Of a stretch of DNA of 64,000 nt, positions 1 to 8,303 are shown piece by piece. Origin of the DNA: an uncultured Candidatus Melainabacteria bacterium (GTDB lineage: Bacteria > Cyanobacteriota > Vampirovibrionia > Gastranaerophilales > Gastranaerophilaceae); contig CAKUZI010000006.1 of the NCBI GenBank assembly GCA_934717855.1, forward strand, positions 104,421-168,420. Direction: 5' to 3'. The position numbers and the translations under genes are program-made. Within the stretch, counting starts at the first letter, position 1. Every line of letters begins with the position of its first letter. Under the pieces are notes generated by a model that did not search any database, was not told where the DNA came from, and saw only the letters and a program-made list of their open reading frames with translations.

Positions 1-2
1 TT

Positions 3-2183
3 TTTGTAAGACTTTATGAAAAAGGTTTAATTTATAAAGGTAAATATATTGTAAACTGGTGCCCTCGTTGCAACAGTGCAATTTCTGATGTTGAAACAGA
101 ATATGCAACTGAACAAGGTCATATGTGGGAAATTTCTTATCCCGTTAAAGGTGAAAGTGGCGCAATTATTGTTGCTACTACTCGTCCAGAAACTATCTTT
201 GGTGATGTTGCTATTGCTGTTCACCCAGATGATCACAAGTATTCTGAATTAGTTGGAAAAACAGTTATTATTCCGCTTTCAGGTAGAGAAATTCCTATTA
301 TTGCTGATGAATATGTTGACAAAAACTTTGGGACAGGTGCTGTTAAAATTACTCCGGCACACGACCCTAATGACTTTGAAGTTGGTAAACGTCACAATTT
401 GAAACCAATTTGGGTTATCAACAATGATGGTACAATGAAAGCTTGTGGAGAAGTTCCTGAAGAACTTCATGGGCTTGACAGGTATGAAGCAAGAGAAAAA
501 ATTGTTGGAATGCTTTCTTACAACAACTTTTTGCTAAGAACACGTGATCATGAACACAATGTAGGCAAATGTCAACGTTGCGGAACTACAATTGAACCGT
601 TACTTTCTGAACAATGGTTTGTAAAAATGGAACCTTTGGCAAAAGAAGCTATCAAAGCTGTTAAAGACGGTAGAATTAAATTTGTTCCTGATAGATGGGA
701 AAAGAACTATTTAGGTTGGATGGAAAATATTCGTGATTGGTGTATTTCTCGTCAAATCTGGTGGGGACATCAAATTCCGGCTTATTATCACAAAGTTACA
801 GGCGAAATGGTTGTAGCTAAAGAAAATCCGGATCCTGAAAATTACGTACAAGATACAGATTGTCTTGATACTTGGTTCTCATCAGGATTGTGGCCGTTCT
901 CTACAATGGGTTGGCCGAATACTGAGAGTGAAGATTTTAAGAAATTCTACCCTACAACAACGCTTGTAACAGGTTTTGATATTATTTTCTTCTGGGTTGC
1001 AAGAATGATTACTATGGGCTTGGAATTCACGAAAAAAGCTCCATTCTCAACAGTTTATATCCACGGCCTAATTCGCGATGAAAAAGGTCAAAAGATGTCA
1101 AAATCTAAAGGCAACACAATTGATCCAGTTAAAATTATTGACAAATATGGTTGTGACGCTTTGAGATTTACTATGACTTCACTTTGTACATATGGCGGTC
1201 AAGATATCAAGATGAGCGAAGAAAGATTTGAATACGGTAGAAACTTTGCAAATAAAATCTGGAATGCTTCTAGATTTGTGTTGATGAACCTTGATGGCGT
1301 TGATAATAAAGATATTGATTATTCAAATCTTACAATTGCTGACAAGTGGATTTTGGACAAATTGAATAAGACAGCTAAGGAAGTTAATGAAAATATCAAA
1401 GAATTCAGAATTGGAGAAGTCGCTCACGTTCTTTATGATTTCTTCTGGAATTCATACTGCGATTGGTATGTTGAAATCGCTAAAATTCAACTTCAAGACG
1501 CTGAACTTAAAGCAAATACTCAACGAGTTTTGAGATACGTTCTTGATATGTCTTTGAGAATGCTTCACCCTGTAATGCCTCATATTACAGAACGAGTATG
1601 GCAATTGATTTCAAAACCATCTCAACAATTGGGTGACGATGAAATGAAATCAGCTATCATTGTTTCTAACTTCCCAATGTTTAGAAAAGAATTAGAATTC
1701 CCTAAAGAAGCTCAAGAAATGGAATTGGTGTTTGAAACAATTACTTCATTGAGAAATGTTCGTCAAAGTTTCAATATTTCACCATCAATTAAGTGTGATA
1801 TTGAAATTAGAGCAGAAAAAGATGAAAAACCGATTTTTGAAGAAATTGAAGCATATATCAAACGATTGGCAAGGGTGGAAAATATTTCTTATGCTGAGAT
1901 GAACGCCCCTGTTCTTCCAAAGAGTGCAACAGCAGTTGTTTCAGCATCAAAGATAATTTTGCCGTTGGCGGATTTGATTGATTTAGATGCTGAAATTGCT
2001 CGTCAACAAAAGAAATTGGATAAATTAACAAACGAAAAGAAATCACTTTCAGGAAGAATTAATAATCCGAAATTTGTAGCAAATGCTCCAAAAGAATTGA
2101 TTGAACAAACAAAATCAAGAATTGAAGAAATTGAAGTTCAAGAAAAAACAATTTCAGATTTGATTGAATCTTTGAAAGCATAG
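3..2183 (+). CDS. valS: Valyl-tRNA synthetase, 5'-truncated by window edge
   Basis: Class I aminoacyl-tRNA synthetase that charges tRNA-Val in the cytoplasm. The reading frame is open from base 3, with residues LYEKGLIYKG and NWCPRC upstream of the first internal ATG at 123, so the gene starts outside the window and the HIGH motif is missing. Visible features are the editing (CP1) domain with TTRPETIFGD near the start, the KMSKSKGN catalytic loop at about base 1094, the anticodon-binding helical domain, and a C-terminal coiled-coil arm (LDAEIARQQKKLDKL onward) that is typical of ValS. Family identity is secure. Only the 5' end is unknown. Confidence 0.97.
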   Translation, partial: FVRLYEKGLIYKGKYIVNWCPRCNSAISDVETEYATEQGHMWEISYPVKGESGAIIVATTRPETIFGDVAIAVHPDDHKYSELVGKTVIIPLSGREIPIIADEYVDKNFGTGAVKITPAHDPNDFEVGKRHNLKPIWVINNDGTMKACGEVPEELHGLDRYEAREKIVGMLSYNNFLLRTRDHEHNVGKCQRCGTTIEPLLSEQWFVKMEPLAKEAIKAVKDGRIKFVPDRWEKNYLGWMENIRDWCISRQIWWGHQIPAYYHKVTGEMVVAKENPDPENYVQDTDCLDTWFSSGLWPFSTMGWPNTESEDFKKFYPTTTLVTGFDIIFFWVARMITMGLEFTKKAPFSTVYIHGLIRDEKGQKMSKSKGNTIDPVKIIDKYGCDALRFTMTSLCTYGGQDIKMSEERFEYGRNFANKIWNASRFVLMNLDGVDNKDIDYSNLTIADKWILDKLNKTAKEVNENIKEFRIGEVAHVLYDFFWNSYCDWYVEIAKIQLQDAELKANTQRVLRYVLDMSLRMLHPVMPHITERVWQLISKPSQQLGDDEMKSAIIVSNFPMFRKELEFPKEAQEMELVFETITSLRNVRQSFNISPSIKCDIEIRAEKDEKPIFEEIEAYIKRLARVENISYAEMNAPVLPKSATAVVSASKIILPLADLIDLDAEIARQQKKLDKLTNEKKSLSGRINNPKFVANAPKELIEQTKSRIEEIEVQEKTISDLIESLKA

Positions 2184-2273
2184 GCAGGTTTCTTAATATA
2201 ACTTTATTTAAAACGAAACATGTGGCAAAATATCTCATGTTTCGTTTTCTTATGAATAAAAAAGGAGAAAATT

Positions 2274-2381
2274 ATGTCTAAAGTTCCGGTAATAAAACCG
2301 TTTAACATTGCAGAATATGCAAGTCGCAACAAGTTCAATGTTTCTCAGTTTAACCCATTTTTGTTAAGTAAATTAACATAA
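2274..2381 (+). CDS. Small 35-residue protein, unknown function
   Basis: A short ORF that begins with ATG after a well-spaced AAAGGAG (about 5-7 bases upstream) and encodes MSKVPVIKPFNIAEYASRNK followed by 15 more residues ending in LLSKLT. It lies between valS and rpsA on the same strand. No domain is recognised and there is no signal peptide or membrane segment. The good ribosome-binding site is the main support; the length makes it uncertain. A chance ORF is the alternative. Confidence 0.45.
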   Translation: MSKVPVIKPFNIAEYASRNKFNVSQFNPFLLSKLT

Positions 2382-2459
2382 AACTTTACAAATTTTAAAA
2401 AATTTGTTACAATGTTCACAAAGTTGACAGATTAGTGTCTTATGACAAATGGAGTAAAA

Positions 2460-3536
2460 ATGACATCAAGTGAGTTAGATTTTGAAGAATTACTGAAAAA
2501 GTATGATTACAAATTTCAAAAAGGTGATTTAGTTAAAGGCATCGTATGTGGTTATGACAGCCAGGGCGTTATGGTTGATATTGGCGCTAAAACAATTGCC
2601 GTTGTTCCTACACGTGAAGCTGTGGACAAAGATGAAAATGTTGAACAAAAATTCAAAAAAGGTGATGAATATGAGTTTTTGATTATCAGAGAAGAAGATG
2701 AAGATGGTAAATTTCTTCTTTCTAAAAAGAAAGTTGACCTTGCTTATGCTTGGAAAGAACTTGAAAAAGCAAAAGAAACTGATGAAACAATTCTTGGTAC
2801 AATTGCCGGAGTTGTTAAAGGTGGTGTGCTTGTTGAAGTTTCAGGCGTAAGAGGTTTCATCCCATCATCTCAATTAAGAGTTAAAGAAAGTGAATTAGAA
2901 GTTGGTGGCAAAATTGAGGTTAAAATCCTTACTCTTGACCCTCAACAAAATAACTTTATTCTTTCTAATAAAAAGGTTTATGACGATACAGTTGTTGAAG
3001 CTAGAAAAAATGTATTCTCTCAAATTGAAGCCGGTCAAATTGTAAAAGGTGATGTTGTTAGAATTACTGATTTCGGTGCTTTTATTGACTTAGGCGGTAT
3101 TGATGGCTTGTTGCCATTGTCTCAATTGTCTTGGAGATGGATTGATCATCCGACAGACATTTTGAATGTTGGTGACAAAATTGATGTTGAAGTTATCGCT
3201 GTTGATCACGACAAACAACGTGTATCATTGAGTTTGAAAAATCTTGAACCTGATCCTTGGGTTGAAGCTGAAAAGAATATTAAAGAGGGTGACAAAGTGG
3301 AAGGTAAGATTACTAGAATTAAACACTTTGGCGCTTTTGTAGAAGTATTCCCTGGTGTTGAAGCTTTGTTGCCTCACGCAGAAGTTGTAGAATTGCAAAA
3401 TCAAAAAGATTGCATTTTGCAAGTTGGCGACAAGGTTGATACTTATATTCTTAAGTTCAATCCTACAGATAAGAGAATTGCCTTGACAATTAATGCTGAA
3501 AAAGCTGAAGCAGGCGAAGAAAAACCTGAAGAATAG
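2460..3536 (+). CDS. rpsA: 30S ribosomal protein S1 (S1-domain protein)
   Basis: RNA-binding ribosomal protein that helps load mRNA on the 30S subunit. The 358 residues contain four S1 OB-fold repeats, for example GDLVKGIVCGYDSQGVMVDI, GTIAGVVKGGVLVEV, GDVVRITDFGAFIDLGGIDG and GKITRIKHFGAFVEVFPGVE. This shorter form is like those in cyanobacteria and Gram-positives rather than the six-domain E. coli protein. I chose the ATG at 2460 because GGAG lies 5 bases upstream; the in-frame ATG at 2442 has no such site. A terminator follows directly. Confidence 0.93.
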   Translation: MTSSELDFEELLKKYDYKFQKGDLVKGIVCGYDSQGVMVDIGAKTIAVVPTREAVDKDENVEQKFKKGDEYEFLIIREEDEDGKFLLSKKKVDLAYAWKELEKAKETDETILGTIAGVVKGGVLVEVSGVRGFIPSSQLRVKESELEVGGKIEVKILTLDPQQNNFILSNKKVYDDTVVEARKNVFSQIEAGQIVKGDVVRITDFGAFIDLGGIDGLLPLSQLSWRWIDHPTDILNVGDKIDVEVIAVDHDKQRVSLSLKNLEPDPWVEAEKNIKEGDKVEGKITRIKHFGAFVEVFPGVEALLPHAEVVELQNQKDCILQVGDKVDTYILKFNPTDKRIALTINAEKAEAGEEKPEE

Positions 3537-3560
3537 GTCTTTTTAAATATATAAAACAAA

Positions 3561-3592
3561 GAGGTGTAACAGTTTTGTTGCACCTCTTTTTA
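3561..3592 (+). terminator. Rho-independent terminator of rpsA
   Basis: A ten-pair stem, GAGGTGTAAC with GTTGCACCTC (one T-G wobble), with loop AGTTTT and a following T-run. It begins 24 bases after the rpsA stop codon. Confidence 0.85.
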
Positions 3593-3687
3593 TTGAAAAA
3601 GTTTTTGTGAGGTAGAATGCCAAAATACCACATGTTAAGAAATGTAAAAATGAATTTAAAATAGGCTCAAACCCTGTCATAATGCCT

Positions 3688-3707
3688 CTATGCTATGCTA
3701 TGCTATG
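3688..3707 (+). repeat. Pentanucleotide tandem repeat (CTATG x4)
   Basis: Four perfect CTATG units followed by CT and then a GC-rich stretch (GGGCGGGGC), in the 281-bp gap between rpsA and the next gene. No gene is seen in that gap. A unit of this kind is prone to slippage, so copy number may vary between strains. Confidence 0.8.
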
Positions 3708-3818
3708 CTGGGCGGGGCACTATGTCAATTTTTCCAGCCCTTACGTTTTTATAAATGAGTAAGGGAAATCGATTTCGGGGATATTTGAAAAGTATAAAAT
3801 TAGAAAGGAAAAATTGAT

Positions 3819-4655
3819 ATGGGTATTTCAAGAATTATGGGAAAAGTATTTGGATATGCAGGACGTAAAATGACATCTGCAGGTGCAAGATTTGAAGCAA
3901 AAGCTTCAAAATATACTGCAAAAGCAGTGAAAAGCGTAGAAAAAGAGGCAACAAAACCTGCAGTTCCACAAGGTCCAACTTTGTCAGAAATTATTTCAAA
4001 ACAACCAAAGGCATTACCTGCGCCAACTCCACAACAATTAGTTGCAGAACGCCCACTATTGAATACAGCAAAACTTACTGGTTATGGGCCTGAACAATTG
4101 AATATGACACAAGTTATAACAAAAGATGGAACTCATATGAGATATTATCGTAAGCCAGGTAGTGATAGAGTTGTTTTTGAAACAGCTACAAAAGGTGCAT
4201 TACGTACAGAACGTTTTCATGGCGCAAATGGTGATTTTACTTACTTAAAATCTGTAGAAAATGAAAAATATTTAGTTCAAAAACAAGGTGATTTAACATT
4301 TATTAATAAGCGCTCTATGGCTTATGATAGAGGAATGAAACAACAAGTCGGAACTGATATGGTTTTAGATAACAAATATGGCGCAAATTTAAAATTGGAA
4401 AAACAATATGGTACAAATGGTTATAGAAAAAATTCAGGTAATATTTATTTTAAAGATGGCTTCCGAAACAAATCATTTGAATTTGATAAAAATGGTTGCG
4501 TACAGGTAAAAGGAAGCTATGTAGACCCTATTGAATATTTTGATTTCTATAGTAATAGAAATCCTCGTGAATTAGGATTACAAATTTCTGAATATGGCAA
4601 AATAGAATATAAGCCAAATGTAATTGATAATTTATTATCTTCATACAAAGCATAG
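3819..4655 (+). CDS. Hypothetical protein, 278 aa
   Basis: I do not recognise this gene. An AAAGGAAAA site precedes the ATG. Residues 1-50 are basic, Ala/Lys-rich and probably helical (RKMTSAGARFEAKASKYTAK). A Pro/Gln-rich linker follows at about 50-85 (PAVPQGP, LPAPTPQQL). The rest is a beta-rich Lys/Tyr/Gly/Asn region with YD-like short units such as KDGTHMRYYRKPG, KQGDLTFIN and KQYGTNGYRKNSGNIYFKDG, which suggest MORN- or wrap-like antiparallel repeats. There is no signal peptide or transmembrane segment. It stands alone, with a terminator after it. A role in secretion or as a surface protein is possible but not shown. Confidence 0.7.
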   Translation: MGISRIMGKVFGYAGRKMTSAGARFEAKASKYTAKAVKSVEKEATKPAVPQGPTLSEIISKQPKALPAPTPQQLVAERPLLNTAKLTGYGPEQLNMTQVITKDGTHMRYYRKPGSDRVVFETATKGALRTERFHGANGDFTYLKSVENEKYLVQKQGDLTFINKRSMAYDRGMKQQVGTDMVLDNKYGANLKLEKQYGTNGYRKNSGNIYFKDGFRNKSFEFDKNGCVQVKGSYVDPIEYFDFYSNRNPRELGLQISEYGKIEYKPNVIDNLLSSYKA

Positions 4656-4672
4656 GTTTTATAACAAATAGA

Positions 4673-4715
4673 AAAACGAGTGGTGAAATGAAAATTTTCC
4701 CACTCGTTTTCTTTT
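4673..4715 (+). terminator. Rho-independent terminator
   Basis: An eleven-pair stem, AAAACGAGTGG with CCACTCGTTTT, around a 16-base loop. It lies 17 bases after the stop codon of the 278-residue gene, and the downstream arm ends in a T-run. Confidence 0.82.
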
Positions 4716-4827
4716 CTCTTTAATTTATACGTATGAAATTTCTATTTTTTACTCATATAAATGTATGATTTTATCGATTTTTTTATATTAATTTTGTGAT
4801 TTGTACCGTATAATTTTTTATATAATG

Positions 4828-4855
4828 TTGACTTTTGAAAAAACTTCATTATAAA
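4828..4855 (+). promoter_or_regulatory. Sigma-70-like promoter candidate
   Basis: TTGACT at 4828-4833, a 16-base spacer, and TATAAA at 4850-4855, located 35 bases upstream of the ATG at 4891. It would drive the 4891-6985 gene pair. This is a sequence match only. Confidence 0.5.
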
Positions 4856-4890
4856 CCAAAATGAGCAGGTAGATTAAAGGAGAGCAGCTT

Positions 4891-6144
4891 ATGGGTATGG
4901 CAGCTTCACAAGCTAGATATTTAGGCTTGACAGCAAGAAAGACAAACGTAGAATATGAAGGACAACAGATTAACCAAGCTCGTACGGCTTTGGCAAATCA
5001 AAGTGCAAATACTTTTAATGAGTTGTTAGCCCTAGAAGTTCCAACTGCTCCTAGCACACAAGATTACACTACACTTCAATATTCATATCAAGACGGCACT
5101 AATACCGAAACTATTACGGATATGTCAGAGTTGGTAAATGATCCGGATGGTTACAATTATATGATTTCACATTATCATTATGCAGATGTGTATACCGGAA
5201 TTCAATCTAAAAAGACAAATCCTCAAGTAAGTTTTGAAACAAAAGCTGAAAAAAGTTTGGTTCCTAAAGATAGTGTAAAATATGATGATGCTACAAAAAC
5301 TTATACTGTGGATGGGCAGACTGTTTCTAAATATGATCCGTCTGTTCAAGAACAGAAAGATATCTATTCTAAGTTAGTTACGGATTATCCTGATTTTGCT
5401 AAAGTAGATGTAAACAGTGTTTATACATATACTGATGCAGATGGTAAATTGGCGTTTACGACTTTATCAGATTTGAATAAGGCTGTTGCAGGAACTGCTG
5501 ATTTAGGCTCATATAGAATTAACGAGAATGTTCCTGCTTATGTAGGAAACAGTGAAGTTCATCCGTATGATTCTGCTGATACGACTCAAAAAACAGCGTT
5601 AGAACAAATTCGTAAACAGTTCCCGGCAGAAAGCATTTCGTCTTCTGATGAAATTTATACTTGGACTTCAGGCGGAAAAACTTATTTTGCAACTTTAGAG
5701 GATTTGAAAACGACTGCCCAAAGTGCCCCAGATCCTTCAAAACCAACAGAAAATCAAAATAAATTAACTATGTATAATGCAGAAAATGTTTCAACAAAAA
5801 TTGAACAAAAACAAAGAGCGTTTGTTCAACTAGATGATTCTGGACGTCCGCAAAGTATTAGATATGAAGATACAACTGCTACTTATGCCTTGAAAACAGA
5901 AACTACAACTGATGAAAATGCTTATAATGACGCAATGAATCAATATAATTATGATATGCAGGTTTACGAAAAGAAGATTGCTGATATTAACGCAAAAACT
6001 GAAAAAATTCAAGAACAAGATAGAACTCTTGAATTGCGCTTGAGACAGCTAGACACTGAACAAGAGGCTTTACAGACTGAAATGGAATCAGTTAAAAAGG
6101 TTATTGATAAAAATATCGAATCTACGTACAAAACTTTTGAATAA
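4891..6144 (+). CDS. Uncharacterised MG..SQxR-family protein with terminal helices, 417 aa
   Basis: No known family is recognised. AAGGAGAG precedes the ATG. Residues 1-45 start MGMAASQARYLGLTARKTN and look like one amphipathic helix. The last 55 residues form a coiled coil ending LQTEMESVKK then VIDKNIESTYKTFE. The middle (about 50-340) is Thr/Tyr/Asp-rich and probably beta-structured, with two similar units (YTYTDADGKLAFTTLSDLNK and IYTWTSGGKTYFATLEDLK). The same N- and C-terminal blocks recur in the proteins at 25819 and 7442, while the middles differ. Matching terminal helices around a variable core are seen in exported axial proteins of flagella and injectisomes. An export-substrate role is inference from that and from the neighbouring flagellar genes. 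There is no Sec signal peptide. Confidence 0.8.
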   Translation: MGMAASQARYLGLTARKTNVEYEGQQINQARTALANQSANTFNELLALEVPTAPSTQDYTTLQYSYQDGTNTETITDMSELVNDPDGYNYMISHYHYADVYTGIQSKKTNPQVSFETKAEKSLVPKDSVKYDDATKTYTVDGQTVSKYDPSVQEQKDIYSKLVTDYPDFAKVDVNSVYTYTDADGKLAFTTLSDLNKAVAGTADLGSYRINENVPAYVGNSEVHPYDSADTTQKTALEQIRKQFPAESISSSDEIYTWTSGGKTYFATLEDLKTTAQSAPDPSKPTENQNKLTMYNAENVSTKIEQKQRAFVQLDDSGRPQSIRYEDTTATYALKTETTTDENAYNDAMNQYNYDMQVYEKKIADINAKTEKIQEQDRTLELRLRQLDTEQEALQTEMESVKKVIDKNIESTYKTFE

Positions 6145-6166
6145 GATTAAGAGGTTTAAATTTTAA

Positions 6167-6985
6167 ATGGCTTACAAAAATGATAGTTATCTTGTAATAG
6201 CAAATAAATTCGGGTCAGCCAGTGGCGATGCAAAGGCTCAGTTATGGGAAACATATGATCAACTTAGAGATTTAACTGTTTCCGGAAATGGGTTAGGCTC
6301 AGGTTTTGGGGCAACAGGCGGTTTCTTATATAATATCGCAAGTTTGTTGGCACCATCGTCTTTTGCAACCGTTTTTGGTGCTTCTCAAACAATGAATGTT
6401 CCCGGAACTTCTTATGCTTCAAGTTTTAATGGCGGATCTTCTTATGGAATAGATTCTTTGTATAACTTTTCAGGATTTCCGTCCGGCGCTGCTCCTGTTT
6501 CATGGGGATTAGATGGCTATGCAACTGGGGGGGCTTCTTCAATCGTGAGCGGTTGGGGAACAGATAGCGGAGTTGCAACCGGTTACGCATCAGGTGTTGG
6601 CGGAATTGCTGATGTTGCAAGTGCTGCAGCATATGGATTAGGTGCTGCAAACGGTTATGGGTTTTCTATGAAGAATTTGGTTATGCCTGTTGCAGGACTT
6701 ATTTCAGGTTGGGGCGGAATTATGCAAGCTGCAGCGCCATATTTGGGCGAATACGGGCTTCCTGCTCTTGTAATGGGTAATTTAATGCAGGGAACTTCTT
6801 CTGCCGCGTTGGCTGCTTATCAAAATGTAACAGGTAATATTACCGCAAATGCTGATACAATCCTTTCTCAAAAAGTTAGAAATATTGAAACGGTTTGTAA
6901 AATGCTTGATACGCAAGGCGATGTCGTTAAAAAGATGCTGAAAGACTCTATAGAGGGTGACAGTAAAGCAATTCAAAACATGTAA
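6167..6985 (+). CDS. Gly/Ala/Ser-rich hypothetical protein, 272 aa
   Basis: Not recognised. The gene lies 22 bases after the 417-residue gene and is probably cotranscribed with it; GAGG lies about 12 bases upstream of the ATG. Residues 1-35 are an ordinary charged helix. Residues 40-210 are a low-complexity stretch rich in Gly, Ala, Ser and Tyr (GLGSGFGATGGFLYNIASLL, GVATGYASGVGGIADVASAA) with hydrophobic patches. Residues 215-272 are helical and charged (ILSQKVRNIETVCKMLDTQG). There is no N-terminal signal peptide. The composition resembles self-assembling or pore/translocon-like proteins. Its pairing with an MG..SQxR protein suggests a shared role, but function is unknown. Confidence 0.75.
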   Translation: MAYKNDSYLVIANKFGSASGDAKAQLWETYDQLRDLTVSGNGLGSGFGATGGFLYNIASLLAPSSFATVFGASQTMNVPGTSYASSFNGGSSYGIDSLYNFSGFPSGAAPVSWGLDGYATGGASSIVSGWGTDSGVATGYASGVGGIADVASAAAYGLGAANGYGFSMKNLVMPVAGLISGWGGIMQAAAPYLGEYGLPALVMGNLMQGTSSAALAAYQNVTGNITANADTILSQKVRNIETVCKMLDTQGDVVKKMLKDSIEGDSKAIQNM

Positions 6986-7006
6986 ACAAAGTTTACATGT
7001 TTTTTG
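6977..7006 (+). terminator. Rho-independent terminator overlapping the stop codon
   Basis: A perfect 11-pair stem, AACATGTAAAC with GTTTACATGTT, with loop AAA and a T5 tail. The stop codon of the Gly-rich gene (6983-6985) lies inside the left arm. Confidence 0.88.
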
Positions 7007-7157
7007 TTAACATTAAAGTTTATGAAAATTTATCCGTAATAATAAGAGTACTATGACTAACATGATTAAGACATGTTAAGCAAATGTTTCCAATCATGGC
7101 AATATTTGTGTGTAAATTGTTTTAATATACATGTAGGTCTAAAGTGTAAGGAGAAAA

Positions 7158-7430
7158 ATGCTTCGAGATACTTTAGAAACGAATATAAAAAGGTTAATAG
7201 ACTTCTTAATATATTCGAAAAACTTTCTGATAAGAAAGAATCCTATAAAATCAATGACAAATTCATTTGTTGAAGGCTTGAAAGAGTTTTTGACGATGAA
7301 TAAGAAACGAAAGATGGCGCAATATAGATTAAACTATCACCGTCATCAGTTTCAAAAAATGGAACAGTTGATTGCAGAAAACAATCAACACACGTTTCTG
7401 CAAGGTAATCACCTTAATGAAACAAGATAA
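7158..7430 (+). CDS. Small basic hypothetical protein, 90 aa
   Basis: An AAGGAG site sits 5 bases before the ATG. The product is Lys/Arg/Asn-rich with predicted helices: residues 1-30 are hydrophobic-basic (LIDFLIYSKNFLIRK), and 45-80 are strongly charged and perhaps coiled coil (KKRKMAQYRLNYHRHQFQKM). It is followed 11 bases later by the 108-residue gene, so the two form an operon. No family is recognised. Size, charge and position would fit a chaperone or accessory factor for the next gene, but that is a guess. Confidence 0.6.
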   Translation: MLRDTLETNIKRLIDFLIYSKNFLIRKNPIKSMTNSFVEGLKEFLTMNKKRKMAQYRLNYHRHQFQKMEQLIAENNQHTFLQGNHLNETR

Positions 7431-7441
7431 AGGAAGATAAA

Positions 7442-7768
7442 ATGGGATTACTTACCTCACAAATCAGATTAATGTATCTTCAACAACAAAGACTGGATTT
7501 GGAATACAAAATCCAATTGATTACCCAGACTAAAATGGGGTTGTCTCAGTCTGTAAGTGATTTGATGCAGGTTGGAAATGATTATGATCCGGAGTCGCCT
7601 ACAACCAAAATGCTTCAACAACGACAGGCGAAGTTGAAAGTTCTTGAACAAAAACTGGATATGCAAATGCAAGAATATCAAAACAGATTGAAAATGATTG
7701 ATGCTGAATACGATTCTTGTAAAGGTATGTTAGATAAGAATATTCAAAGCTCATTTAGGTATTCATAA
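7442..7768 (+). CDS. Minimal MG..SQxR-family coiled-coil protein, 108 aa
   Basis: AAGGAAG precedes the ATG. The protein starts MGLLTSQIRLMYLQQQRLDL, matching the N-terminal block of the proteins at 4891 and 25819, and ends IDAEYDSCKG then MLDKNIQSSFRYS, matching their C-terminal block. It has only a short linker between (NDYDPESPTTKMLQQRQAKL). It is therefore almost pure helix or coiled coil, as if the variable central domain were absent. One Cys lies near the C-terminus. Function is unknown. It may be the smallest structural member of the family. It is followed by a strong terminator. Confidence 0.75.
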   Translation: MGLLTSQIRLMYLQQQRLDLEYKIQLITQTKMGLSQSVSDLMQVGNDYDPESPTTKMLQQRQAKLKVLEQKLDMQMQEYQNRLKMIDAEYDSCKGMLDKNIQSSFRYS

Positions 7769-7777
7769 ATAAATTTT

Positions 7778-7808
7778 AAAAAGTAGAACTTACAGTTCTA
7801 CTTTTTTT
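7778..7808 (+). terminator. Rho-independent terminator, probably bidirectional
   Basis: A 13-pair stem, AAAAAGTAGAACT with AGTTCTACTTTTT, and a 3-base loop, flanked by A- and T-runs. It sits between convergent genes (7768 plus strand, 7839 minus strand), so it could stop both transcripts. Confidence 0.88.
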
Positions 7809-7838
7809 ATTTAAGTCTTTGAGTTCTATAACTAATTT

Positions 7839-8282
7839 TTATTCTTCCAATTCTCGTCTAATGTCATCTACTGTAACATGAATAACTGGAGAGTTTTCGT
7901 CTTTGCGTAAAACAACATTTTTTATTCCAGATTGAACAATAAACCTTTTACACAATATGCAAATGAAATTATGTCCCCAAATATACATTGTGGCATCTTT
8001 GCAACGATCTTGGCCTGCTTGGATAATTGCGTTTTGTTCAGCGTGTATTGAACGGCAAGTTTCGTAACGAGTTCCGGATTGAATATTGTTTTTTATTCGG
8101 TAACATTCCCCGCGTTCGTAACAAGATTCTACTTTAGATGGAGTTCCGTTGTAACCTGTTGCTTTAATTTTTTTATCTTCTCCGACTATTACAGCTCCGA
8201 CTTGTGCTCTTAAACAATTTGAACGGCTTGCGCAAGTTTTTGCTAAATCTAAAAAATAGTCTTCCCAAGATTTTAATTCCAT
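7839..8282 (-). CDS. Deoxycytidylate deaminase-like protein (dCMP/ComEB type)
   Basis: A 147-residue zinc-dependent deaminase that probably converts dCMP to dUMP for dTTP synthesis. Visible are the N-terminal SWEDYFLDLAKTCASRSNCL, the substrate-site NGTPS region, the zinc motif HAEQNAI, and the second zinc site CILC in HNFICILCKR. The usual Pro before the Cys pair is replaced by Ile (ICILC instead of PCxxC). A GAAAGGA site precedes the ATG. It lies 21 bases downstream of purH on the same strand, so the two are likely a nucleotide-synthesis operon. The altered motif leaves substrate and activity less certain than the fold. Confidence 0.85.
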   Translation of the reverse strand: MELKSWEDYFLDLAKTCASRSNCLRAQVGAVIVGEDKKIKATGYNGTPSKVESCYERGECYRIKNNIQSGTRYETCRSIHAEQNAIIQAGQDRCKDATMYIWGHNFICILCKRFIVQSGIKNVVLRKDENSPVIHVTVDDIRRELEE

Positions 8283-8303
8283 TATAAAATTCCTTTCGAA
8301 TAA

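Noticed and set aside
7073..7273. Upstream ORF overlapping the 90-residue gene
   Set aside because: It is in another frame, with no ribosome-binding site; the AAGGAG-ATG at 7158 marks the real gene.
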